In this document: positions 24,971-35,136 of the stretch, one piece after another
Numbering within the stretch: position 1 is the first letter of the stretch
Layout: every line of letters starts with the position of its first letter
Assembly (NCBI RefSeq): GCF_006716315.1
Contig: NZ_VFOV01000001.1
Span: 1,814,501 to 1,878,500 of the forward strand
Length of the DNA stretch: 64,000 bases
From: Nocardioides albertanoniae
GTDB lineage: Bacteria; Actinomycetota; Actinomycetes; Propionibacteriales; Nocardioidaceae
Direction: 5' to 3'
Position numbers and translations under genes: made by a program
The notes under the pieces: model-generated
The model's database searches: none
What the model saw: the letters and a program-made list of their open reading frames with translations, nothing else
Told to the model about the DNA's origin: nothing

Positions 24971-25626
24971 CGATCCGTGTCTTTCTCGTCGACGACCAGG
25001 AGCTGGTGCGAGCCGGCTTCCGGATGCTGATCGACTCCCAGGCCGACCTGAGCGTCGTCGGCGAGGCCGGCGACGGTCGAGAGGCCCTCGCCGCGTTGGA
25101 CAGGACCGACGCCGACGTCGTCCTGATGGACGTACGCATGCCGCACATGGACGGTGTCGAGGCGACCGGTCTGATCGCCGGTCGTGAGGCCGCGCCCCGG
25201 GTGATCGTGCTGACCACCTTCGACCTCGACGAGTACGCCTTCGCCGCCATCAGAGCGGGCGCTGCGGCCTTCCTGCTCAAGGACGCCCGCCCCGAGGATC
25301 TGCTCACGGCGATCCGTACGGTGCACGCCGGCGACTCCGTCGTCGCGCCGAGCACCACCCGCCGCCTGCTCGAACACTTCGCCGCCGCGGCCCCGGCGTC
25401 CACCCCGGCAGCCACCGGGCAACGCCTGGCCGACCTGACCGAGCGTGAGCGCGAAGTCCTCACGTTGGTGGGCGGCGGCCTGTCCAACACCGAGATCGCC
25501 GACGCCTTCGTGGTCGCCGAGGCCACCGTGAAGACCCATGTCGGCCGGCTGCTGGCCAAGACCGGTTCTCGTGACCGCGTCCAGCTGGTGGTGCTGGCCT
25601 ACGAGACCGGCCTGGTCGGCCGCTGA
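24967..25626 (+). CDS. NarL/LuxR-family response regulator
   Basis: The 219-residue product has a receiver (FLVDDQELVRAG, phospho-acceptor in VVLMDVRMPHMDG, LTTF, LLKDA) and a LuxR helix-turn-helix (LTEREREVLTLVGGGLSNTEIA). It overlaps the kinase gene by four bases and is its evident partner. The four following genes are convergent or distant, so targets are not indicated by position, except perhaps the DUF4822 lipoprotein gene. Confidence 0.93.
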   Translation: MTIRVFLVDDQELVRAGFRMLIDSQADLSVVGEAGDGREALAALDRTDADVVLMDVRMPHMDGVEATGLIAGREAAPRVIVLTTFDLDEYAFAAIRAGAAAFLLKDARPEDLLTAIRTVHAGDSVVAPSTTRRLLEHFAAAAPASTPAATGQRLADLTEREREVLTLVGGGLSNTEIADAFVVAEATVKTHVGRLLAKTGSRDRVQLVVLAYETGLVGR

Positions 25627-25643
25627 CGCCCTGACCGACGAGG

Positions 25644-26195
25644 TCAGTTGGCGGGCTCGGCGTGGTCGGTCGGCGTGTGGACGATGTCGAAGTAGACGGA
25701 CCTGTCGTTCTCGGCGGGGAAGACCCGGTAGGTGAACTCGTCCTCGGTCAGGGTGACGATGTCCGAGTCGCGCTCGAACATGACCTCGCCGGCCTCGTCC
25801 TTGGCGACGATGTGGCGGGTCCTGCCGTCCTCGGTGACGGTCCAGTCGCCCTGCATCTTCGGGGTGTCGTCGAGGTTGTACATCGTGAACGTGCCGTCGG
25901 CGTCGAAGTAGGCCCAGCCGACGAAGGTCGAGACGCCCTCGTCCTCGAGAGGCACGTCCTTGCCGTCCTGGTCCACCGCACCGGTGGTCTCCCAGGCGGT
26001 CGAGGCGAGCACGTCGGACGGGGTGGCGGTCTGCGCCGACTCGGTGGCCTGCTGGGACGTACTGGCCTGCTCGGAGCCGGAGGTGGCACCGTCGGCGGTC
26101 GTGCCACAGGCGGCGAGGACGGCCGCGGTGGCGAGGGCGGCCAGGGACGTGGCGGCGAGGCGGACGGGCTGGGTGGAGATCGTGGAGTTCGTCAT
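25644..26195 (-). CDS. DUF4822-like lipoprotein
   Basis: The 183-residue product starts with an Arg-containing signal and lipobox LAACG (Cys30), a Ser/Thr/Gln-rich linker, then LASTAWETTGAVDQDGKDVPL, YFDADGTFTMYNLDDTPKMQGDWTV and RTRHIVAKDE, which match DUF4822 domains (a lipocalin-like, DUF4822 region of surface lipoproteins). Function unknown. Stop codons of this gene and the response regulator lie 18 bases apart, with a short CTGACC-GACGA-GGTCAG stem. Confidence 0.78.
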   Translation of the reverse strand: MTNSTISTQPVRLAATSLAALATAAVLAACGTTADGATSGSEQASTSQQATESAQTATPSDVLASTAWETTGAVDQDGKDVPLEDEGVSTFVGWAYFDADGTFTMYNLDDTPKMQGDWTVTEDGRTRHIVAKDEAGEVMFERDSDIVTLTEDEFTYRVFPAENDRSVYFDIVHTPTDHAEPAN

Positions 26196-26277
26196 GCCTC
26201 AACGATCGCCCGATCGCGGCCCGCAGCCATCTGGCAACGGGCCACGATCGGATAGCCGATCGGATGATGCTCGCCTG

Positions 26278-28119
26278 CTACGAGAGGTGATGCACCGGCG
26301 CCAGGTTGTAGATCGGCGTCTCGATCCCCTCGAAACGGGCCTTGAGCTGCAGCGCCAGATAGAGCGAGTAGTGGCGCGACTGGTGCAGGTTGCCGCCGTG
26401 GAACCAGAGCGCCTCCTGCTGGGTCGGCTTCCACATGTTGCGCTGCTCGCCCTCCCACGGGCCGGGGTCCTTGGTGGTCTCCGAGCCGAGCCCCCAGCAC
26501 TTGCCGACGCGATCGGCGACCTCCTGGCTGATCAGGTCGGCTGCCCAGCCGTTCATGGAGCCGTAGCCGGTGGCGTACACGACCAGGTCGGCGGGGAGCG
26601 CGGTGCCGTCCTCGAGGACGACGGACGTCTCGGTGAGGTGGGAGACCTGTCCGTGGGCGAGCTTCACGTCCCCGTCGGCGACCAGCTCGGCCGAGCCCAC
26701 GTCGATGTAGTAGCCCGAGCCGCGGCGCAGGTACTTCAGGAACAGCCCCGAGCCGTCGTCGCCCCAGTCGTGCCGGAACCCGGCCTTCTCCAGCCGCGCG
26801 TAGAAGTCCGCGTCGCGCTCGGCCATCTGCTCGTACAGCGGGATCTGGAACTCGTGCATGATCCGGTAGGGGAGCGAGGCGAAGACCAGGTCGGCCTTCT
26901 CGGTGGTCATCCCGGAGGCGAGCGCGCGCTCGGAGTAGAGGTCGCCGAGGCCGATGTCCATCAGGGTGTCGCTCTTCACGATGTGGGTCGAGGAGCGCTG
27001 CACCATGGTCACGTCGGCGCCGTGCTCGAAGAGCGCGCCGCAGATGTCGAAGGCCGAGTTGTTCGACCCGATCACCACGACCCGTTTGCCCTCGTACGCA
27101 TCCGGCCCCGGGTGCTTGGAGGAGTGATGCTGTTCGCCCTGGAAGATGTCCATGCCCGGCAGCTCGGGGATGTTCGGCTTGCCGGACATCCCGGTGGCCA
27201 TGATGAGCTGCTTCGGGTGGAGGGTGATCTCCTCCCGGCCACGCGTGACGTTGACCGTCCACTCCCCGGCGGCCTCGTCGTAGGAGGCACCCGTGGCGGT
27301 GGTCGAGGACCAGTAGGGCACCTCCATCACCTTGACGTAGGACTCCAGCCAGTCGCCGATCTTGTCCTTGGGCGCGAAGACCGGCCAGTTGTCGGGGAAC
27401 TTGAGGTAGGGCAGGTGGTCGTACCAGACCGGGTCGTGGAGGCACAGCGACTTGTAGCGGCCGCGCCACTGGTCACCGGGGCGCTCGTAGCGGTCGATGA
27501 CGAGCGAGGGCACCCCGAGCTGGCGCAGCCGCGCACCGAGCGCGATGCCGCCCTGCCCACCGCCGATGACCATCACGTACGGCTGCTCGGTCAGGCCCAG
27601 CGTCTCCGCCTCCGCCTGCCGCTTCTCGGCCCAGGTCACCCGGTCGCGGTTGACGCCGTGCTCGGCACCCTTCGGGCGACGTACGCCGCGGGGCTCCTCG
27701 TGGCCCTTGAGCTCGTAGAGCGTGGTCAGGAAGGTCCAGGCCTTCGGGCTCTGCCCACCGTCTGGGCCGTCCTCAACCTTCAGCCGGAGCAGGCCACGCC
27801 CGCGCCCGATCGCGGTCTCGAACGTGAACCACGCCGTGGTCACACCGGCGTCGGTCGCCTCGGGCTCCTCGAGCGTGAAGCCGGAGGGGTCGACGCGGTC
27901 GAGGGTGCTCTCGAGCAGGTCGGCGACCCCGGTCGGGTCCTCGACGGTGGTGATGTTCCAGGAGAACGCGACCAGGTCGCGCCAGAAGCTCTTGGTGGCG
28001 AACAGGCCGGCCGCCCGGGGGATGTCGCGGGCCTTCAGCGCGGCCTCGAAGTCGGCGAGCCAGGTCTGTGCCGGGCCGTTCTGCACGCCCGGGGGAGGGG
28101 AGTCGAGTGTCTGCGTCAT
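26278..28119 (-). CDS. flavin-containing monooxygenase with N-terminal NTF2-like domain
   Basis: About 613 residues. Residues 1-160 form an NTF2/SnoaL-like domain (WLADFEAALKARDI, FSWNITTVEDPTG). Then VMVIGGGQGGIALGARL binds FAD, FQGEQHHSSKHPG is an FMO/BVMO-type fingerprint, VVIGSNNSAFDI binds NADPH, and DLVVYATGYGSMN ends the fold. It probably performs N-, S- or Baeyer-Villiger oxidation of a small hydrophobic compound. ATG 28119 is divergent from the GAF-domain regulator, the likely controller. Confidence 0.88.
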   Translation of the reverse strand: MTQTLDSPPPGVQNGPAQTWLADFEAALKARDIPRAAGLFATKSFWRDLVAFSWNITTVEDPTGVADLLESTLDRVDPSGFTLEEPEATDAGVTTAWFTFETAIGRGRGLLRLKVEDGPDGGQSPKAWTFLTTLYELKGHEEPRGVRRPKGAEHGVNRDRVTWAEKRQAEAETLGLTEQPYVMVIGGGQGGIALGARLRQLGVPSLVIDRYERPGDQWRGRYKSLCLHDPVWYDHLPYLKFPDNWPVFAPKDKIGDWLESYVKVMEVPYWSSTTATGASYDEAAGEWTVNVTRGREEITLHPKQLIMATGMSGKPNIPELPGMDIFQGEQHHSSKHPGPDAYEGKRVVVIGSNNSAFDICGALFEHGADVTMVQRSSTHIVKSDTLMDIGLGDLYSERALASGMTTEKADLVFASLPYRIMHEFQIPLYEQMAERDADFYARLEKAGFRHDWGDDGSGLFLKYLRRGSGYYIDVGSAELVADGDVKLAHGQVSHLTETSVVLEDGTALPADLVVYATGYGSMNGWAADLISQEVADRVGKCWGLGSETTKDPGPWEGEQRNMWKPTQQEALWFHGGNLHQSRHYSLYLALQLKARFEGIETPIYNLAPVHHLS

Positions 28120-28226
28120 GCCTCCAGCACACCGCCGCGCGGGCGCGGGCGACAGGGTTGCAACGGATTGCATGTGGCGCGGGTCACAGGAAAGCACCTA
28201 CCCTCGGAGACGGAGGTGCACGCCAG

Positions 28227-29411
28227 ATGACAGTGACCGGAGCAGTCCCGGCGGGAGCCGACCTGCCGCGCCTCGCCCGTGACCTCGTCCGCGTCCACGA
28301 CGCGGTCCTCTCCGGCAGCCGCCCACCGAGCACACCCCGGATCCTGGTCGAGCGCTCCTGGCGCCGCGTGATGAGCATGGGCCTGGAGCCCGGCAGCAGC
28401 AACGGCAGGCGTACGCCCTCGGCCGCCGAGTGCGCGGCCCGGAGGGCCCGCTCGCCGTTGGCGAGGGTGATCAGCGACCTGCGAGCGGTGCTGACCTCGG
28501 CCGCGGACGCGGCGACGTACCTCATGGTGGTCACCGACGCCGAGGGGGTGGTGCTGTGGCGCGAGGGCTCGGCGCGGGTGCTCAGGATCGCCGACCGGCT
28601 CGGCTTCGTGGAGGGAGCGTTGTGGACCGAGCGCGCCGTCGGCACCAACGCGATCGGCACCGCGCTGGCCGAGGCGGCGCCGGTCGAGCTGTTCTCCGCC
28701 GAGCACTTCGAGCAGGCGCAGCATCCCTGGTACTGCACGGCTGCTCCGATCCACGACCCCCGCACCGGCGATCTGCTCGGTGTCGTCGACGTCAGCGGCC
28801 CGGCCCTGACCCTGCACCCGGCGATCGGCGCGCTGGTCGAGAGCGCGGTGCGGGTGGCCGAGATGTCGCTGTGGCGCCGCCACCAGGACTGGCTCGAACG
28901 GCTGCGTCGCGAGACCGACCACGTGGTCTCCGGGGTCGACGGTCCGCTGCTGGTCGTCGACGACGACGGCTGGGTGGCCCACCATGCCGGGATGGCCGCA
29001 CGCGACCGGATCGCGGCGCCCCGGCAGGACAAGATGCTGACCGTCCCAGGGCTGGGGCTCTGCCTTCCCGAGCGTGTCGGCGAGCGGGGTTGGCTGGTGC
29101 GCCCGAGCTCGTCCGAACCGGGCACGCTCGAGGCCCGGCTCGACCAGGCCGGCACCCTCGAGGTCGCCTCGGAGTCCGGGCGCTGGCGCACCACGCTGAC
29201 CAGGCGACACGTGGAGATCCTCAACCTCGTCCACCGCGCCGGCCCTGCCGGGCTCACCGCCCGCCAGCTCAGCGAGGCCGTCTTCGGCGACGCCGAGCAC
29301 ATCGTCACCGTCCGCGCCGAGGTCTCCCGGCTGCGCCGCTCCATCGGGGCGTTGGTCGCGACCAACCCCTATCGCCTCGCCGAGGGGGTCACCTTTCTCC
29401 CGTCGCGCTGA
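28227..29411 (+). CDS. GAF-domain transcriptional regulator (AcoR-like, no AAA domain)
   Basis: The 394-residue product has an AcoR-type GAF region: LVERSWRRVMSMGL, then LGFVEGALWTERAVGTNAIGTALAEAAPVELFSAEHF and PIHDPRTGDLLGVVDVSGP. The sigma-54 AAA domain is missing; instead the C-terminus has a winged-helix segment (TRRHVEILNLVHRAGPAGLTARQLSEAVFG, TVRAEVSRLRR). This actinobacterial architecture activates acetoin, alcohol and monooxygenase operons. It is divergent from the flavin monooxygenase gene across 107 bases. Confidence 0.85.
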   Translation: MTVTGAVPAGADLPRLARDLVRVHDAVLSGSRPPSTPRILVERSWRRVMSMGLEPGSSNGRRTPSAAECAARRARSPLARVISDLRAVLTSAADAATYLMVVTDAEGVVLWREGSARVLRIADRLGFVEGALWTERAVGTNAIGTALAEAAPVELFSAEHFEQAQHPWYCTAAPIHDPRTGDLLGVVDVSGPALTLHPAIGALVESAVRVAEMSLWRRHQDWLERLRRETDHVVSGVDGPLLVVDDDGWVAHHAGMAARDRIAAPRQDKMLTVPGLGLCLPERVGERGWLVRPSSSEPGTLEARLDQAGTLEVASESGRWRTTLTRRHVEILNLVHRAGPAGLTARQLSEAVFGDAEHIVTVRAEVSRLRRSIGALVATNPYRLAEGVTFLPSR

Positions 29412-29447
29412 ACCGATGGCTCGGCGGGGACGAGATCCCGGCTGACG

Positions 29448-30158
29448 CTAGTCCGCAGGAACGACCGCGAACGGAGTATCGGGGATCGGGAGGGTCGGTG
29501 CTCGGCGGTCGAGGTCGCTCGGCCGAAGCAGGTCGCCGCAGAGATGGCTGCCGCTGTTGCTGGAGAGGATTCGGCCGAAGTTGTTGACCACCGCCATCCG
29601 CCGGCTGGCCTTGCGGAGGGCGGGGACCATGGCTTGCTCCGCAGTCTTGACCGACACGTCGGCACCGGCGACGCCGAGGAAGGTTCCCCGGACGATCACA
29701 GGCGCGGTGAACGTCAGGGTGTACTCCTCCGTGCACATGTAGTCGACGTACGGTCCGGTCACGTGTCGACGGCCGGTCTCACGCGGGATGGTGAACCAGG
29801 GGAGGTGCTCGTAGTCGTAGAACCCGATCGCCTGTGGGTCAGAGTGTGTGAGAAGCCGTTGTGGGCGACCGTCGGCGTCGCTCGTGAACCACTCCAGCCA
29901 CCATTCGGCGTCCTGGATGACCCGTGGCGCCGCCACGAAGCCGGCCCCCTGGATCAGCACCGGGCGTTCACCAAGCATGGGGAGAACGACAGGCTCGACC
30001 TCGAACAGGTCCGCCCGCCGAGGTGCAGTGTGCTCGGTGAGCGTACCGGTGACGGTCGTGGCGATCCTGTCGACGCGTTCGAACGCTTGGCTGACCAGGT
30101 TCGTGACGACGTCACGGACGGGCGCTGTTTCGTCGCTGGACAGCGGTCCTGATGTCAT
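29448..30158 (-). CDS. soluble cache-domain sensor protein
   Basis: About 236 residues with no signal peptide or membrane helix. PWFTIPRETGRRHVTGPYVDYMCTEEYTLTFTAPVIVRGTFLGVAGADVSV is the usual core of a dCache/PDC sensor fold, here split over fewer than 20-residue recognisable blocks (GPYVDYMCTEEYTLTFTAP, FLGVAGADV). Cache domains usually sit outside the membrane and bind amino acids or amines; a cytosolic stand-alone form is less common. ATG at 30158 overlaps the GntR stop (ATGA), so the two are cotranscribed and may work together to sense the substrate of the adjacent transporter. Confidence 0.78.
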   Translation of the reverse strand: MTSGPLSSDETAPVRDVVTNLVSQAFERVDRIATTVTGTLTEHTAPRRADLFEVEPVVLPMLGERPVLIQGAGFVAAPRVIQDAEWWLEWFTSDADGRPQRLLTHSDPQAIGFYDYEHLPWFTIPRETGRRHVTGPYVDYMCTEEYTLTFTAPVIVRGTFLGVAGADVSVKTAEQAMVPALRKASRRMAVVNNFGRILSSNSGSHLCGDLLRPSDLDRRAPTLPIPDTPFAVVPAD

Positions 30159-30922
30159 CGGTGCACCTCGCTGAGCTGATAGTCGATGAGATTGAGCTGG
30201 TAGTCGATGAGACGCGCGGTGGAGTCGGCCACCCGCTGCTCGGCCGCCGCACGCGCTGCGGCTGGATCGCCGTGCGCGATCGCCGCGACGATCTGCTGGC
30301 AGCTGCGCGCCATCTGGGCGTGACTGCTGTCGTCTCCGAACGCGAGCCACATGAGGGTCCCGAACTCCGCTTGAAGTCTGACCTCCTCGCGGTAGAGGCG
30401 CGGAGACTGCGCGGCCGAGGCCATCTCGATGTGGAAGTGCGCGTCTGCCCGTCGCCGGGCGTCCGGGGTCTCCGCACGGTCGAGAAGGTTGGACACACGT
30501 TCCAGCCGATCGATGTCCTCAGGGGTCGACCGGCGGGCGGCGAGCGCAGCGCTGGTTCCGGAGATGGCGGAGTAGACGTCACCCAGATCGCGCAGCTCGC
30601 CGAGGCTGAAACCGATGAGCCGACGTCGAGCGAGCTCGTTGATCCCGTCCTCGGGCGTACGCACGAAGCTGCCACCGCGGCGACCACGGCGGGTCTTGAT
30701 CAGCCCCTCAGAACGCAGCACGGACAACGCTTCGCGGACTGTCACGGTCGAGACGCCGAAAATGCTCGCGAGATCGAGCTCGCCTGGCAGCTGCTCGCCG
30801 TCCGGGAGCAGTCCGAGCGCGATCGCATCGGTGAGGCGTCGCACGACGAGCTCGGATCTGCTCATCGATTCGAGAGGTGAGAAAACGGCCGCCGCTGCGC
30901 GGCCGTAGAACGACAACGTCAT
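30155..30922 (-). CDS. GntR-family transcriptional regulator (FCD/FadR type)
   Basis: The 255-residue product has a GntR winged helix (ELDLASIFGVSTVTVREALSVLRSEGLI) followed by an all-helical FCD ligand domain whose metal-binding residues are visible in ADAHFHIEMASAA and the C-terminal HGDPAAARAAAEQHV-like region. GGGAGGG lies 5 bases before the ATG. It is divergent from the polyamine-type transport operon and is probably its repressor, with two candidate operators in the intervening 123 bases. Confidence 0.88.
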   Translation of the reverse strand: MTLSFYGRAAAAVFSPLESMSRSELVVRRLTDAIALGLLPDGEQLPGELDLASIFGVSTVTVREALSVLRSEGLIKTRRGRRGGSFVRTPEDGINELARRRLIGFSLGELRDLGDVYSAISGTSAALAARRSTPEDIDRLERVSNLLDRAETPDARRRADAHFHIEMASAAQSPRLYREEVRLQAEFGTLMWLAFGDDSSHAQMARSCQQIVAAIAHGDPAAARAAAEQRVADSTARLIDYQLNLIDYQLSEVHR

Positions 30923-30936
30923 CTGTCCCTCCCGAT

Positions 30937-30963
30937 GGACGAGGCCGCCCATCGGCCTCGTCC
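30937..30963. promoter_or_regulatory. 11-bp perfect inverted repeat before the GntR gene
   Basis: GGACGAGGCCG (30937-30947) and CGGCCTCGTCC (30953-30963) around CCCAT. It lies 15 bases upstream of the GntR start in the divergent promoter region: an autoregulatory operator or a leader hairpin. Confidence 0.55.
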
Positions 30964-30995
30964 ACATTGTTGCAGGGGACCCTTGTGCATTGAAC

Positions 30996-31007
30996 TATGA
31001 AATCATA
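30996..31007. promoter_or_regulatory. AT-rich dyad TATGA-AA-TCATA, GntR operator candidate
   Basis: This short dyad sits in an AT-rich island (30985-31020) 39 bases before the transporter ATPase gene. FCD-type GntR operators are often short AT-flanked palindromes of this length, so it is the better candidate for the regulator of the operon. Confidence 0.45.
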
Positions 31008-31045
31008 TCTTATCGCTTACCTGTTAGTGACGAAAGGCACATTCC

Positions 31046-32167
<1,122 letters not shown>

Positions 32168-32192
32168 ACCTCAACAGAAATCGGAGAAGTTG

Positions 32193-33368
32193 ATGAAGAA
32201 CACCATCCGGAAAGGCCGCGTCGTCGCAGCCTGCCTGACACTGCTCTCGGTCTCCGCGCTCAGTGCGTGCGGCAGCGAGGAGAAGAAGACCGCTGCGGCC
32301 GAGGAGGTCGGTAAGGCGGAGGGTCAGGTCTCGATCCTGGCCTGGCCCGGCTACGTCGAGGACGGCACCAACGATCCCAAGGTGGACTGGGTCTCGGACT
32401 TCGAGAAGAAGACGGGCTGCCAGGTCACCAGCAAGACGTACGGCACCTCCGACGAGGCGTTCAACCTCGCCAAGTCCGGCGAGTACGACGTCGTCGCCGC
32501 ATCGGGAGACCTGTCGCTGCGGTTGATCGCCTCCGACGAGGCACAGGCGATCAACACCGATCTCGTCCCCAACTACGCCAACGTCTACGACTTCCTCAAG
32601 GACACCGAGTGGAACACGGTGGACGGCAAGAACTATGGCGTCCCGCACGGCTACGGCGCCAACCTGCTCATGTACAACAAGAAGAACTTCGCCAAGAAGC
32701 CGACCTCGTGGGGTGCGGTCTTCGACAAGCAGACGCTCGAGAAGAACAAGGGCAAGGTCACCGCCTACGACTCACCGATCTACATCGCCGACGCAGCGCT
32801 CTACCTCATGAAGACCCAGCCCGACCTGGGTATCAAGAACCCGTACGCGCTTGACCAGAAGCAGCTCGACGCCGCCGTCGCACTGCTCAAGGAGCAGCGC
32901 CAGTACGTCGGTGAGTACTGGTCTGACTACCTCAAGGAGGTCCAGGCCTTCGAGTCGGGCGACTCCGTGGTCGGCACAACCTGGCAGGTGATCAAGAACA
33001 ACGTCAAGAACGGCGACGTCGACGTGACCCTGCCCTCCGAGGGCGCCACCGCGTGGAACGACACCTGGATGATGTCGTCGCACACCAAGAACCCGAACTG
33101 CGCCTACCTGTGGATGGACCACATCCTCAGCCCGGAGGCCAACGCCCAGGCGACGGAGTACTTCGGTGAGGCACCCAACAGCCCCGAGGCCTGTGCCAAG
33201 ACGACCGACCCCAAGCACTGCGAGACCTTCCACGCCGGGGACGAGGAGTACGCCAAGCAGCTGTGGTTCTGGCGGACGCCGGTCAAGGAGTGCCTCGACG
33301 GCCGCACCGACGTCGAGTGCACCGACTACGCCGCGTGGACCGAGGCGTGGACGGGCATCAAGGGCTGA
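32193..33368 (+). CDS. PotD-like solute-binding lipoprotein
   Basis: The 391-residue product has a lipoprotein signal (lipobox LSAC, Cys near 27) and then a PotD-type fold: VSILAWPGYVEDG, DWVSDFEKKTGCQVTSKTYG, NLAKSGEYDVVAASGDLSLRL and YGVPHGYGANLLMYN. It captures the substrate outside the membrane and delivers it to the two permeases. Four additional cysteines near the C-terminus could form disulfides. Polyamine versus GABA or other amine specificity cannot be read directly; the adjacent dehydrogenase suggests an amine degraded through an aminoaldehyde or semialdehyde. Confidence 0.9.
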   Translation: MKNTIRKGRVVAACLTLLSVSALSACGSEEKKTAAAEEVGKAEGQVSILAWPGYVEDGTNDPKVDWVSDFEKKTGCQVTSKTYGTSDEAFNLAKSGEYDVVAASGDLSLRLIASDEAQAINTDLVPNYANVYDFLKDTEWNTVDGKNYGVPHGYGANLLMYNKKNFAKKPTSWGAVFDKQTLEKNKGKVTAYDSPIYIADAALYLMKTQPDLGIKNPYALDQKQLDAAVALLKEQRQYVGEYWSDYLKEVQAFESGDSVVGTTWQVIKNNVKNGDVDVTLPSEGATAWNDTWMMSSHTKNPNCAYLWMDHILSPEANAQATEYFGEAPNSPEACAKTTDPKHCETFHAGDEEYAKQLWFWRTPVKECLDGRTDVECTDYAAWTEAWTGIKG

Positions 33369-33369
33369 G

Positions 33370-34287
33370 ATGACCACCACGTCCAGCGTTCCTGACGCCC
33401 GGCGAGGCCGGGCCACCGACCCCTCACGGGGGCCGGTGGCCCGGCCGGCCTCCCGGCTGCTGCACCGGCGGGCCCGGCTCCGGCTGGCTCTCCTGCTCTC
33501 CGCGCCGCTCACCTGGCTGGTTCTGGTCTACGTCGTCGCGCTGGCCGCACTCCTGATCACCTCGCTGTGGTCGGTCGACAGCCTCACCAGCGAGATCGAC
33601 CGCACGTGGACACTCGACAACTTCCGCACCTTGGTCGAGAACGAGATCTACCGCACCGTCGCGGTCCGCACGGTCGGCGTGGCTCTGGCCGTGACCGTCA
33701 TCGACGTCGTGATCGCGTTGCCGATCGCCTTCTACATGGCAAAGGTGGCCACGCCCCGAGTGCGCAGGATGCTGGTCGTGGCCGTGCTGACTCCGCTGTG
33801 GGCCAGCTACCTGGTGAAGGTGTTCTCCTGGCGAGTGGTGCTCTCCGAAGGCGGACTCGCCGACTGGACCGGCATCGGCTCGCCCGGTTACGGCATCGCC
33901 GCGGTGATCATCGCGCAGTCCTACATCTGGTTGCCGTACGTGATCCTGCCGGTCTTCGCGGCACTGGAACGCGTCCCGGACTCGCTGCTCGAGGCAGCCG
34001 GCGACCTGGGGGCACCGAGCCGGATGGTCGTACGCACCATCGTACTGCCGCTGTTGGTCCCCGGCATCGTGGCGGGGGCGATCTTCAGCTTCTCGTTGAC
34101 GATGGGTGACTACATCACCGTCAACATCGTCGGCGGTGCCAGCCAGATGCTCGGCAACCTGATCTACATCAACGCCGGCGCAGCGAACAACCTGCCGCTC
34201 GCCGCAGCGATCGCGATGATCCCGATCATCGTCATGGTGGTGCTGCTGACCGCCATCCGTCGCACCGGCGCCTTGGACAACCTCTGA
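33370..34287 (+). CDS. ABC transporter permease (PotB-like)
   Basis: The 305-residue membrane protein starts with an Arg-rich cytoplasmic tail, then about six helices; DSLLEAAGDLGAPSRMVVRTIVLPLLVPGI is the EAA loop contacting the ATPase. The ATG directly follows the binding-protein stop. It pairs with the next gene to form the channel. Confidence 0.92.
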   Translation: MTTTSSVPDARRGRATDPSRGPVARPASRLLHRRARLRLALLLSAPLTWLVLVYVVALAALLITSLWSVDSLTSEIDRTWTLDNFRTLVENEIYRTVAVRTVGVALAVTVIDVVIALPIAFYMAKVATPRVRRMLVVAVLTPLWASYLVKVFSWRVVLSEGGLADWTGIGSPGYGIAAVIIAQSYIWLPYVILPVFAALERVPDSLLEAAGDLGAPSRMVVRTIVLPLLVPGIVAGAIFSFSLTMGDYITVNIVGGASQMLGNLIYINAGAANNLPLAAAIAMIPIIVMVVLLTAIRRTGALDNL

Positions 34288-34300
34288 TGGAGGCCTTCCG

Positions 34301-35101
34301 ATGACCCTGAATCGCTCATCCCGTATCGCCTTGGCCGGGATCACCTTCGGCGTACTGGCGCTGATCTATCTGCCTCTGCTGATCGTCGTCGCAAACTCGC
34401 TCAACCCGAGCCAGTCGATGACCTGGCCACCTGCCGGCGTGACCGTCGAGTGGTGGGAACGAGCCTGGCACAGTGTGGGGGCACGCGAGGCGCTGGTCAC
34501 CAGCCTGCAGGTCGCCGTGATCGCGACCGTGCTCGCCCTCGTCCTGGGGACCTTGCTGGCGCTGGCTCTTCAGCGCTACTCGTTCTTCGGGAAGAACGCC
34601 GTCAACCTGCTGGTGATCTTGCCCATCGCCCTGCCGGGCGTGGTCACCGGAATCGCGTTGAACAACGGGTTCAGGGGGATCCTCGGGGTCGACCTGTCCA
34701 TCTGGACGATCGTGGTCGCGCACGCGACGTTCTGCATCGTCACGGTGTTCAACAACGTCCAGGCCAGGCTGCGTCGCCTGGGCACGACCTTCGAGGAGGC
34801 GTCCGCAGATCTCGGAGCCGGCCTGTTCACCACGTTCCGGCTGGTCACGCTGCCGCAGCTCCGGTCAGCCCTGCTGGCCGGTGGCATGCTCGCGTTCGCG
34901 CTCAGCTTCGACGAGATCATCGTGACCACGTTCACCGCCGGCGGGGGCACGAACACCCTGCCGATCTGGATCCTCAACAACATGTTCCGGCCCAATCAGG
35001 CCCCGGTCGTCAACGTCGTGGCGGTGGTGCTCATCGCCTTCTCCGTCGTGCCGGTGTGGCTCGCTCAACGTCTGTCCGCAGACGTCGAGGGCGTCCGCTG
35101 A
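34301..35101 (+). CDS. ABC transporter permease (PotC-like)
   Basis: A 266-residue protein with six predicted helices and [23 protein letters not shown] as EAA loop. [26 protein letters not shown] is the characteristic PotC segment. It follows the PotB-like gene by 13 bases and precedes the dehydrogenase by 35. Confidence 0.92.
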   Translation: MTLNRSSRIALAGITFGVLALIYLPLLIVVANSLNPSQSMTWPPAGVTVEWWERAWHSVGAREALVTSLQVAVIATVLALVLGTLLALALQRYSFFGKNAVNLLVILPIALPGVVTGIALNNGFRGILGVDLSIWTIVVAHATFCIVTVFNNVQARLRRLGTTFEEASADLGAGLFTTFRLVTLPQLRSALLAGGMLAFALSFDEIIVTTFTAGGGTNTLPIWILNNMFRPNQAPVVNVVAVVLIAFSVVPVWLAQRLSADVEGVR

Positions 35102-35136
35102 ACACCTCCATCTCTACCCCAGCAAGGAGCAACCCC

